Shown here: positions 42,089-49,554 of the stretch, one piece after another
Numbering within the stretch: the stretch's first letter is position 1
Layout of the letters: each line of letters begins with the position of its first letter
Assembly (NCBI GenBank): GCA_035489755.1
Contig: DATGZK010000060.1
Span: 4,723 to 68,722, forward strand
Direction: 5' to 3'
DNA from: UBA9160 sp035489755
Lineage (GTDB): Bacteria; Myxococcota_A; UBA9160
DNA length: 64,000 nucleotides
Position numbers and translations under genes: made by a program
The notes under the pieces: generated by a model
Told to the model about the DNA's origin: nothing
Databases searched by the model: none
Seen by the model: only the letters and a program-made list of their open reading frames with translations

Positions 42089-44131
42089 ATGACGCCGCTC
42101 TCGGTTCTCGGCTGGATCAGTGTCGCCACGGCCGGTGCGGGTGCCCTCGCCGTTCTCGCCACATCGCGGGGCGAATCGCTCTCGAGCACGTGGTTCCTCG
42201 TCGCGGCCCTCGCGGTGTCTGCCATTGGCTACAGGTTCTACTCCGCCTTCCTCGCGGCGAAGGTGCTGGCGCTCGATGACTCGCGCCCGACACCCGCGCA
42301 CCGGATCAACGACGGCAAGGACTTTGTGCCGACCAATCGCTGGGTCGTGTTCGGACATCACTTCGCAGCGATCGCGGGGCCCGGGCCGCTCGTGGGCCCG
42401 ATCCTGGCCGCGCAGTTCGGGTATCTCCCCGGAACGCTCTACATCGTGATCGGCGTGGTGCTCGGTGGGGCCGTACAAGACTTCACGATTCTCGTGGGGT
42501 CGATGCGCCGCAGCGGAAGGAGTCTCGGCCAGATCGTGCGCGAAGAGATCGGGCCCGTCGGTGGCGCCGCGGCCCTCGTCGGCGTACTTGCCATCATGCT
42601 GATCCTCATCGGAGTGCTGGGTCTGGTGGTCGTGAACGCGATGTTCGGAAGTCCCTGGGGCACCTTTACCGTCGGATCCACGATTCCGATCGCGCTTGCG
42701 ATGGGAATCTACATGGTCCGCATCCGCCCCGGCCGGGTGCTCGAGGCGACCGTGGGCGGCGTCGCCCTTGTTTTGCTCGCGGTCGTGGCGGGGGGCTGGG
42801 TGCACGACCACGCGGCGCTGCGCGCGGCGTTCGATCTCGACAAGAAAACCATCGCCCTGGGTCTCATCAGTTACGGGTTCGTGGCAAGTGTGCTGCCGGT
42901 CTGGATGCTTCTCGCCCCCCGCGACTACCTCTCCGCCTTCGTCAAGATTGGGACCGTGTTTCTCCTGGCTGCGGGCCTCCTGTGGGTGCGGCCCGAGGTA
43001 AAGCTGCCTGCGCTCACACGCTTCATCGACGGAACAGGCCCCGTCTTCGCCGGCAAGCTCTTTCCCTTCTGCTTCATCACCATCGCTTGTGGGGCCATCT
43101 CGGGCTTCCACGCCCTCATCGCAAGCGGTACGACACCGAAACTCCTTAACAAGGAGAGCGACGCGCGCTTCATCGGCTACGGCGCCATGCTGATGGAGAG
43201 CTTCGTCGCCATCATGGCGCTCCTCTCTGTGTCGGTCATGGAGCCGGGGATCTATTTCGCCATCAACTCCCCGGCGGCATTGCTTGGAAGCTCCCCGGAG
43301 AGCGCAGCCACTGCGATCCGTGCCTGGGGCTTTGCGCTCGATCCCGTGCTCCTCGAGACGCTCACGCGTCAGGTCGGTGAGCAAACGCTCCTCTCACGGA
43401 CGGGCGGCGCCCCGAGCCTCGCGGTCGGGATGGCGGAGATCTTTTCCAGCGCGCTGGGGGGCGGGGCCGTCAAGGCGCTCTGGTACCACTTCGCCATCAT
43501 GTTCGAGGCACTCTTCATCCTCACGACGCTCGACGCCGGAACGCGCGTTGGGCGCTTCATGATGCAGGACCTGCTCGGAAACCTCTGGGCGCCGCTCGGA
43601 CGTACGTCCTCCATGCCGGCCAACATTCTCGCCTCAGGACTCATCGTCACGGGCTGGGGGTATTTCCTCTACCAGGGCGTCGTGGATCCCCTCGGCGGCA
43701 TCAACTCACTCTGGCCACTGTTCGGGATCGCCAATCAGCTGCTCGCGGCGACCGCGCTCGCCGCCGCCACGACGATTCTCGTGAAGTCGGGCCGCGCCCG
43801 CTTCGGGATCTCAACGCTGCTCCCCCTTGTCTGGCTCCTGTCCGTCACCATGACGGCGGGCTGGCAGAAGATCTTCCACGGCGACCGCCGAATCGGATTT
43901 CTGGCCCAAGCCGACTACCTTTCCGGCCAGCTCGCCGCACACGCCGTTGCGCCAGAAAAGATCGCCGAAACCCAGCACGTGATCCTCAACAACCGACTTG
44001 ACGCCGCCGTGACGGCCGTCTTCATGGGGCTTGTCGCGATCGTGATTCTGGATGCCGCGCGGGGCTGGTGGAAGACGCTTCGCGGACCTGGACCCGAGCC
44101 CGCGCGCAATGTGGAGGTGGTGAGGGCATGA
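42089..44131 (+). CDS. cstA: carbon starvation protein CstA (peptide/pyruvate-type transporter)
   Basis: A 680-residue polytopic membrane protein of the CstA family. The conserved N-terminal block is intact: RPTPAHRINDGKDFVPTNRW, VVFGHHFAAIAGPGPLVGPI and LAAQFGYLPGTLYIVIGVVL with GGAVQDF. Later blocks are GAISGFHALIASGTTPKLLN, the TTLDAGTRVGRFMMQDLLGN segment and SLWPLFGIANQLLAATALAA. CstA and its paralogue import peptides or pyruvate, with H+ symport, on nutrient limitation. Its stop overlaps the start of a 59-codon gene (ATGA), the usual small partner. The direction is away from the MFS gene. Confidence 0.92.
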   Translation: MTPLSVLGWISVATAGAGALAVLATSRGESLSSTWFLVAALAVSAIGYRFYSAFLAAKVLALDDSRPTPAHRINDGKDFVPTNRWVVFGHHFAAIAGPGPLVGPILAAQFGYLPGTLYIVIGVVLGGAVQDFTILVGSMRRSGRSLGQIVREEIGPVGGAAALVGVLAIMLILIGVLGLVVVNAMFGSPWGTFTVGSTIPIALAMGIYMVRIRPGRVLEATVGGVALVLLAVVAGGWVHDHAALRAAFDLDKKTIALGLISYGFVASVLPVWMLLAPRDYLSAFVKIGTVFLLAAGLLWVRPEVKLPALTRFIDGTGPVFAGKLFPFCFITIACGAISGFHALIASGTTPKLLNKESDARFIGYGAMLMESFVAIMALLSVSVMEPGIYFAINSPAALLGSSPESAATAIRAWGFALDPVLLETLTRQVGEQTLLSRTGGAPSLAVGMAEIFSSALGGGAVKALWYHFAIMFEALFILTTLDAGTRVGRFMMQDLLGNLWAPLGRTSSMPANILASGLIVTGWGYFLYQGVVDPLGGINSLWPLFGIANQLLAATALAAATTILVKSGRARFGISTLLPLVWLLSVTMTAGWQKIFHGDRRIGFLAQADYLSGQLAAHAVAPEKIAETQHVILNNRLDAAVTAVFMGLVAIVILDAARGWWKTLRGPGPEPARNVEVVRA

Positions 44132-44307
44132 GGTACATCCTGAAACGAGCGTTGGCGGCACTCCGCGGATTCCTGGCGGGATTTCTCGGAATGCCGGCCT
44201 CCCGGCTGGGTGCGGACTCGACGCAGGCCTGCGACGGAGCCTGCGAGGCCGCCCGGATGCAGCGTGCGCTCGAGGCACGCAGCGCAGGAAGGGGAAGTTG
44301 CTGCTAG
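44128..44307 (+). CDS. small CstA-associated protein, YbdD/YjiX (Sel_put)-like
   Basis: A 59-residue basic protein starting MRYILKRALAALRGFLAGFL with a GMPASR segment and ending RGSCC. Its position (ATGA overlap with cstA), its helix-rich basic N-terminus, and its terminal cysteine pair match the YbdD/YjiX family, whose members sit next to cstA and end in CC or, in some bacteria, Cys-selenocysteine. Here both codons are TGC followed by TAG, so no selenocysteine is encoded. The central conserved part is poorly kept, hence moderate confidence. A regulatory or assembly role for CstA is inferred. Confidence 0.6.
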   Translation: MRYILKRALAALRGFLAGFLGMPASRLGADSTQACDGACEAARMQRALEARSAGRGSCC

Positions 44308-44467
44308 CCCCGCGAAGCCCCGGGGGCGAGGCGTTAAGGTGTCCGTGCGAGCGATGCGGCGACCGGCGTTGGCCTTTCGTGCGAGCCCGATCCTTAGGAA
44401 AAGGAGAACAGTGGCCACAGCAAAACCGAAGGGCTGCGAAAGCGCTGCGTTTCCGGCAACAACATCC

Positions 44468-44707
44468 TGACGGACCTGCCCTTCGAGTCGGCGAGGGAGC
44501 TTGCACGGGCGAATTCGGCGGCGAGAGCTCGGGAGCAGCCAGCCTCTTGCGCGTCGAGAACGAAAACGCCGCTCTAAATCCCATCCGACCCTCGATGCGG
44601 AGCGCGCGCGAGTGCGCGCTGCGCAGGCCGACGGCGCCGCTTCCCGTGGCGAGTGGTGGGGTTCGCTCCACGGCGTCCCAGTCACGATCCGGGACACGCT
44701 CGACTAG
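44468..44707 (+). pseudogene. amidase (GatA-like) N-terminal remnant with multiple frameshifts
   Basis: Four consecutive pieces of an amidase-signature protein N-terminus appear in order but in different frames: DLPFESARELAR (about 44475-44510), RIRRRELGSS (about 44516-44545), LLRVENENAALNPI (about 44547-44590), and LDAERARVRAAQADGAAS followed by RGEWWGSLHGVPVTIRDTLD (about 44595-44704). A stop follows directly, where intact amidases continue to the Ser-Ser-Lys triad. At least three frameshifts plus truncation make it non-functional. It ends at the 3' end of the convergent AhpD-like gene. Confidence 0.65.
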
Positions 44708-45342
44708 AGATCCTTGGGCTCCGCAACACGAGCGCCGCCGACGCGCTCCGCTGGGCCTCCCTTTCCGGACTGCGCCCGGGACTCGGCCTTGGCGTTGGCC
44801 CGGCGCTGCGCAATCGCGCAGAGTCCGTCCTCTTCAATCTCGAGGGGCAAGTTGATCCGGTTGTAGTAGTTCTCGACGGCGTTGAGCCAGGTCAGCTCCA
44901 CGATCTCGCGCTCGGAAAAGTGCGTGCGCACGGCGGCGAAGGTCGTGTCCGAGACGCGTCCGTTTCGCGTCGCCTCCTCCACGTAGGCCAGTGCCGCGCG
45001 CTCGCGATCGTCGTAGAGGGGGCTCGTGGACCAGTCCGGGAGCGCCTGAAACTTCTCCAGGGAGATGTGTTCAAGCACCGCCGAAGCCCTCGCGATGTCC
45101 ACGCAGAACGAGCAGCCGTTCACCATCGCCACCCACGTTTTCACGAGATGGCGCAGCGGAGCTTCGAGGACCAGCCGCTTTCGCTCGATCTGGACCAGTC
45201 GATAGGCGAGCGGGAGGAGTGCCGGCATGCGGGCATAGACCACCTTCATCGGCGTAATCACGCGTCCGAGCTCTCGCTCGCAGAGCCAATAGGCGATGCG
45301 TGCGATCAGGGTGGGCGGCTTCTCGATGGCTGTGAGTCTCAT
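44704..45342 (-). CDS. carboxymuconolactone decarboxylase/AhpD-like protein
   Basis: A 212-residue all-helical protein of the CMD/AhpD family. The redox CxxC lies in VNGCSFCVDIARA (about residues 69-81), preceded by APLRHLVKTWVAMV and followed by ALAYVEEATRNGRVSDTTFA and the closing helix EIVELTWLNAVENYYNRIN. The CxxC with a nearby acidic proton relay fits peroxidase-type AhpD-like enzymes rather than decarboxylases. The last 30 residues are Ala/Arg/Gly-rich and probably disordered. An AAGGAGATCTCC site precedes the ATG at 45342, which overlaps the stop of the upstream membrane-protein gene (ATGA). Confidence 0.85.
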   Translation of the reverse strand: MRLTAIEKPPTLIARIAYWLCERELGRVITPMKVVYARMPALLPLAYRLVQIERKRLVLEAPLRHLVKTWVAMVNGCSFCVDIARASAVLEHISLEKFQALPDWSTSPLYDDRERAALAYVEEATRNGRVSDTTFAAVRTHFSEREIVELTWLNAVENYYNRINLPLEIEEDGLCAIAQRRANAKAESRAQSGKGGPAERVGGARVAEPKDL

Positions 45343-45758
45343 GGAGATCTCCTTTCGGGCCTTGCGGCCTCGCGTGCCGAGTGCAGGGTGAGGGCCACGA
45401 GGATGAGCGCGGGCACGAACACGCCCGGCAGGTCGAGCAGCCAGTGGCGCGCGTCCAGGGCGCCACGAGAGAGATCCAGGAGATGGACGGCGCCGTGGCC
45501 GACCACGAAGACCGCAGCCAGCGCCACGCAGGCAAACCGCACCGCGACCTGTGAGGTCACCGCGGCCCAGACAAGACCGATCCCCGTCGCAAGGAACGCA
45601 CACCCGATGTCGCGCACAAAGTGGACGTTCAAAGGACCCGTGTCTGGTACGCCCGCGGGAAGATTCGCGTACCAAGACTCGGGGGCGATCAGCATCCAGA
45701 GTGCGTTCATGAGGTCGAGCGTGCCGAGGAGAAAGAGGAGGATCGACCATCCATTCAT
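45339..45758 (-). CDS. small four-helix membrane protein, function unknown
   Basis: A 139-residue membrane protein with four hydrophobic segments: SILLFLLGTLDLMNALWMLI, IGCAFLATGIGLVWAAV, ACVALAAVFVVGHGAVHLLD and VFVPALILVALTLH. Between the first two is APESWYANLPAGVPDTGPLN then VHFVRDIG, a conserved periplasmic-type loop. I recognise the loop pattern from small DoxX-like proteins but not a named family. It starts at the ATG at 45758 after AAGGA and is coupled by ATGA to the AhpD-like gene, so a joint redox or membrane-stress function is plausible. Confidence 0.72.
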   Translation of the reverse strand: MNGWSILLFLLGTLDLMNALWMLIAPESWYANLPAGVPDTGPLNVHFVRDIGCAFLATGIGLVWAAVTSQVAVRFACVALAAVFVVGHGAVHLLDLSRGALDARHWLLDLPGVFVPALILVALTLHSAREAARPERRSP

Positions 45759-45875
45759 CGAAGGATCCTTTCTTTCACGAAGGGCGTGCCTGCCCCGGTA
45801 GACGGAGCTCGGCTCCAAGCCGCGTACTTGAGGGCAACACGGCGCCGCGTATCCCCGCGCAGTCGATTCCTGCCC

Positions 45876-47441
45876 TCACATCCGCCGCCCCGAACTCCGC
45901 AAGCCGCGGCCTTGAACCGTGCGTCCGGTATGGGCGCGCACGATCCGACCGAGGATTGCCACGCCCTCTGCGATGCGCCCTGGCGAGAGGTTCGCGAACC
46001 CGAGCGAGAGGCAGTCGCTGCCCGAGCCATCGAGAAAGAAGGCGTCGCCACGCGCATAGACCACACCTGCTTCGAGGGCCGCGGCCAGGATCGCATCGGG
46101 GTCGGCACGCGGAGGGAGTCGGACCCAGAGTGCAGTCCCTCCAGCGGGCGCAGCGGCAAGAGTGCCCTCGGGCAGCTCTTGACCTACAGCCTCCAGCAGC
46201 ACGGCGAGGCGCTCGCTGTACAGGCGACGGACACGCCGAACGTGACGCTCAAAAGCGCCCGCGGTACTCAGCTCGACGAGCGCGGCCTGTGCCAGGGTGG
46301 AGGTCTGAAAGCTCGCAGCCAGATGTGCCGCTGCGATGCGGTCGAGGAGCGGACGCGCGGCGACGATGTAGCCCACCCGGAGTCCGGGAAAGAGGGCCTT
46401 TGAAAAGGTTCCGACATAGACCACCTGGCCGGCGTGGTCGAGCGTCTTCAGCGCGGGCGAGGCGGGAGCGCTAAGGCGCAGCTCGCTGTCGTAGTCGTCT
46501 TCAAGGATCGGAACTTGGTGCTGATCGGCGAGCTCGAGGAGCGCGTGGCGACGCCCTTGCTCCAGCGCTACGCCCGTCGGGCTTTGCACCGCCGGCGTCG
46601 TGTACAGGAGCTTCACGCGGCGCGCGCGCAAGAGGCGCGCGAGCTCCACGGTGCGCAGACCGCCGGTGTCTACGCCGATGCCCACGAGATTCGCTCCACA
46701 GGCACGGAACGCCAGTGCGGCGCCGAAGTATCCGGGCTGCTCGAGCGCCACGGTATCGCCCGGATCCAGCAAGACGCGGCCCACAAGATCGAGCGCCTGC
46801 TGCGCACCGCCTACGATCACAACGTCTTCGGACCCGCACACGATGCCCCGGGCCACGAGCGCGCGGGCTACCTGCTCGCGCAGCGGCGGCCAGCCCCGTG
46901 GATCCTGATGCCCGGCAAGGTCTGGACCCTGTCGAACAAGAGCCCGGGCGCACGCCCGTGCCAGATCCTTGACCGGGAAGCTCGCGCGATCGACTTGCCC
47001 TCCTCGGAAGTCGAAGGGGAAAGCGCGACCCAACTCGATGCGGCGGAGCGTCGCCGGCAGTGGGAAATCCCGTGCACGAAGGGCGAAGAGCCCTCCCCAC
47101 GCGAAGCTCCGCGGCTCCACCGCCGCAAGTGACCCTTGCGGCGAGAGCACGTCAGCGCGAAGGCTCCGTACACGCTGTCGCACCTCGCCTTGCCGCCGCG
47201 CAGCCACAAACGTTCCCTGGCCCACATGGGAGGTCACAAGACCGAGTTCGCCGAGGGCGAGGTAGGCCTGGGTCACGGTATTGCGTCCGAGTCCGAGGGC
47301 ACCGGCGAGCTCCCGCGTCGCCGGCAGCTTCTCGCCGGCAGCGAGGCGTCCAGCCTGGATCAAGCCACGCAAGTGCTGTGCGAGCTGTCGGGAGACCGGC
47401 TCGGGGATCCGGCGGTCAGGTCGGAAGGCGAGCTCGAGCAC
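45876..47441 (-). CDS. MocR-type regulator (GntR DNA-binding domain fused to PLP aminotransferase-like domain)
   Basis: A 521-residue MocR protein. The N-terminal GntR winged helix (VSRQLAQHLRGLIQAGRLAA, LPATRELAGALGLGRNTVTQ and AYLALGELGLVTSHVGQGTF, residues about 16-80) is joined by a linker to a fold-type-I aminotransferase domain. The PLP lysine is Lys348 in VYVGTFSKALFPGLRVGY, and LEDDYDSELR and TTPAVQSPTG are typical. Known MocR proteins (PdxR, GabR, TauR) bind direct and inverted repeats and usually control the divergent gene. Here the divergent genes are two ABC half-transporters and the interval carries such repeats. It starts with a GTG only six bases after TAGGCT, so its mRNA is probably leaderless. 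Confidence 0.9.
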   Translation of the reverse strand: MLELAFRPDRRIPEPVSRQLAQHLRGLIQAGRLAAGEKLPATRELAGALGLGRNTVTQAYLALGELGLVTSHVGQGTFVAARRQGEVRQRVRSLRADVLSPQGSLAAVEPRSFAWGGLFALRARDFPLPATLRRIELGRAFPFDFRGGQVDRASFPVKDLARACARALVRQGPDLAGHQDPRGWPPLREQVARALVARGIVCGSEDVVIVGGAQQALDLVGRVLLDPGDTVALEQPGYFGAALAFRACGANLVGIGVDTGGLRTVELARLLRARRVKLLYTTPAVQSPTGVALEQGRRHALLELADQHQVPILEDDYDSELRLSAPASPALKTLDHAGQVVYVGTFSKALFPGLRVGYIVAARPLLDRIAAAHLAASFQTSTLAQAALVELSTAGAFERHVRRVRRLYSERLAVLLEAVGQELPEGTLAAAPAGGTALWVRLPPRADPDAILAAALEAGVVYARGDAFFLDGSGSDCLSLGFANLSPGRIAEGVAILGRIVRAHTGRTVQGRGLRSSGRRM

Positions 47442-47447
47442 CCCACC

Positions 47448-47453
47448 AGCCTA
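47448..47453 (-). promoter_or_regulatory. TAGGCT, putative -10 element of the MocR gene, leaderless
   Basis: TAGGCT on the minus strand ends six bases before the GTG at 47441. The left arm of the 10-bp inverted repeat begins directly upstream of it, so bound MocR would cover its own promoter. Confidence 0.4.
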
Positions 47454-47454
47454 G

Positions 47455-47508
47455 GAGAGCCAATGTGGTCCGCCAAGATCCAATTGGCTCTCTGGGAAGA
47501 GATCCAAT
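47455..47508. promoter_or_regulatory. MocR operator candidate: inverted and direct repeats
   Basis: A perfect 10-bp inverted repeat GAGAGCCAAT (47455-47464) / ATTGGCTCTC (47483-47492) is separated by 18 bases, and GATCCAAT occurs twice as a direct repeat (47477-47484 and 47501-47508, 24 bases apart). MocR regulators are known to bind such mixed repeats between divergent genes. The motif is read directly; binding is inferred. Confidence 0.6.
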
Positions 47509-47557
47509 GCCGGCGCCTCCTCTCGCCCCGGATCCGGCACGGGCCCCCCGTGCGGGC

Positions 47558-47563
47558 TAGCCT
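47558..47563 (+). promoter_or_regulatory. TAGCCT, putative -10 element of the ABC transporter genes
   Basis: TAGCCT lies 41 bases before the ATG at 47605 and about 50 bases from the MocR repeat region. Confidence 0.3.
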
Positions 47564-47604
47564 CGCCCGGCACGCGACGAAGACGGCGGCGCGTTCGGAG
47601 AACG

Positions 47605-49554
47605 ATGGCAGCAGGCACTGTGCCGCAGGGCAGCGACGAGGGTCTTCGCGAACTGGGAGGCGGCGGGCGCGAGGACAACCTTCGCTTTCGCCTCGTGCTG
47701 CGCGTGCTCCTGCGCTGTCTCCCGTGGCTGCGAGCGGTCCGCGGGCACCTCGCGGCGATCCTCGCCGCCTACGCGGCCACCGCGCTCATCCTTTTCCCGA
47801 TCGGGCTCCTGCTCTTCGACATCGTCTGGACGCGCATCCTAAACGGAGAGCCGCTCACCGCGCTCGAGGCACGCATCCTCTCCGTGAACCCTGCCCTCGG
47901 CGTGGGGGTGCACGCGCTCTCCCCGCAGCTGCGCCACTCCATCGCTCTTGACCTCGTGTGGTTTTCGGCCGCGCTGGCTGCGGTCGTGACGCCGCTTTTC
48001 ATTGGTCTGTTCTACTACCAGGTGTGGATCCTGCAGCGCATTAACCAGCTGCTCCGCGTTCAGCTGTTCGACCGCATCCACGCCCTCTCCCTTCGCTTTC
48101 ATGCCGACAGTCGCGTGGGCGATGCGATCTATCGCCTCTATCAAGACAGCGCGGTGGTGACGCAGCTGATCGAGGTCCTGTTCTTGACGCCGCTCTACGC
48201 GGGCGCGCGCTTCTTGTTCTCCCTTGCGGTCGTGGCGCTGTTCGATCCCCGGCTCGCCCTCGTGCTGGCTCTCACCTGGCTGCCCTGTCTGTGGCTCGGC
48301 CAGCGCATGTCGCGCCGGATGCGCGTTGGCTTTCGGCGCTCTCGCGAAGCCTCGAGCGCACTCACCTCGAGGATCCAGGAGACCATCGCCGGGATGAAGG
48401 TGATCAAGGCCTATGGTGCAGAATCCCGAGAGCAGATTCGCTTCGAGCGCGAATCGCGCTCCGCCTTTGCCGCCGCGTACGCCGCGCGAAGCCTCTTCGC
48501 CCTGTTCAACGTGGTCACCTTCAGCGCGATCGGCGCCGCGATGCTGACCGGCCAGGGCATGGCAACCCTCGCGACCCGTGCGGGGACCGGGCTCTTCGCG
48601 GGACAGGTCCTCGCGAGCATGGGCTTTGCCGCCTGGAACCTTGGCCTCTACAACGTCTTTAAGGAGCGATTCGGCGATGGCTCCGGCGCCGTTCGACAGC
48701 TCTTCCACGCCTGGGCGCGCGTCCAAGACATGGCCATCGGCCTCGACCGCGTGTTCGAGATCCTGGATCTCGAACCGGAGGTCCAGGACGCCCCGGACGC
48801 GGTGGAGATGCCGCCGCTTCACTCCACCGTCGCGTTTCGCAAGGTCAGCTTTCGGTACGAGGCCGAGCGCAGCGCGCTCGAGGATGTGGACCTCGAGGTG
48901 CCTGTGGGAACGATCACCGCCATCGTGGGCCCGACGGGTTCGGGCAAAAGCACCCTCGTCGCCCTTCTGCTCCGCCTCTTCGACCCCGACCGGGGCCGGA
49001 TCGAGGTGGATGGAGTCGACCTGCGGTGCTTTCGCGTCGCGAGCCTGCGCTCGCGGATCGCAATCGCGCTTCAGGAGAACGTGCTCTTCGGTGCGACGGT
49101 GCGCGAGAACATTCGGTATGCCGTTCCCCATGCGAGCGATGCGTCCGTGCGCGAAGCCGCACGCATCGCCTGTGCGGACGACTTCATCGCCGCCCTCCCC
49201 GATCGCCTCGACACGCTGCTTGGCGAGCGCGGAGCCAAGCTCTCCACGGGACAGCGCCAGCGTCTGTCCATTGCGCGCGCCGTTCTGAAGGACACCCCGA
49301 TCCTCGTGCTCGATGAGCCGACGGCGAGCCTCGACGCCGAGACCGAGCTTCGAGTGCTCGCGAACCTCGCCGCCTGGGGCAAGGGTCGCGTGATTTTTCT
49401 GATCACCCACAGGCTCTCCACGATCCGCCGCGCCGACCGAATCGTCGTGCTCCAAGAAGGCCGGGTGGTCGAGCAGGGCACACACGACGAGCTGCTGGCG
49501 CGCGGCGGTGCATTCCACCGGCTGGTGGCGTTCGAAACGGCAGGCGAAGCGTGA
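47605..49554 (+). CDS. ABC transporter half-protein (permease plus ATPase), first of a pair
   Basis: A 649-residue ABC exporter half. The N-terminal transmembrane domain spans about residues 50-385 (LAAILAAYAATALILFPIGL, VTPLFIGLFYYQVWILQRIN and others). The nucleotide-binding domain has Walker A VGPTGSGKSTLVALLL (about 448-463), Q-loop ALQENVLFGATV, signature LSTGQRQRLSIARAVL (a variant of LSGGQ), Walker B ILVLDEPTASLD and switch LITHRLST. It should pair with the next gene's product as a heterodimeric lipid, drug or peptide exporter. The stop overlaps the next start as GTGA. MocR is probably the regulator. Confidence 0.88.
   Translation: MAAGTVPQGSDEGLRELGGGGREDNLRFRLVLRVLLRCLPWLRAVRGHLAAILAAYAATALILFPIGLLLFDIVWTRILNGEPLTALEARILSVNPALGVGVHALSPQLRHSIALDLVWFSAALAAVVTPLFIGLFYYQVWILQRINQLLRVQLFDRIHALSLRFHADSRVGDAIYRLYQDSAVVTQLIEVLFLTPLYAGARFLFSLAVVALFDPRLALVLALTWLPCLWLGQRMSRRMRVGFRRSREASSALTSRIQETIAGMKVIKAYGAESREQIRFERESRSAFAAAYAARSLFALFNVVTFSAIGAAMLTGQGMATLATRAGTGLFAGQVLASMGFAAWNLGLYNVFKERFGDGSGAVRQLFHAWARVQDMAIGLDRVFEILDLEPEVQDAPDAVEMPPLHSTVAFRKVSFRYEAERSALEDVDLEVPVGTITAIVGPTGSGKSTLVALLLRLFDPDRGRIEVDGVDLRCFRVASLRSRIAIALQENVLFGATVRENIRYAVPHASDASVREAARIACADDFIAALPDRLDTLLGERGAKLSTGQRQRLSIARAVLKDTPILVLDEPTASLDAETELRVLANLAAWGKGRVIFLITHRLSTIRRADRIVVLQEGRVVEQGTHDELLARGGAFHRLVAFETAGEA

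Noticed and set aside
47839..49518. A long minus-strand frame of 559 codons
   Set aside because: It is antisense to the first ABC transporter gene, has no domain, and is a typical GC-rich shadow.
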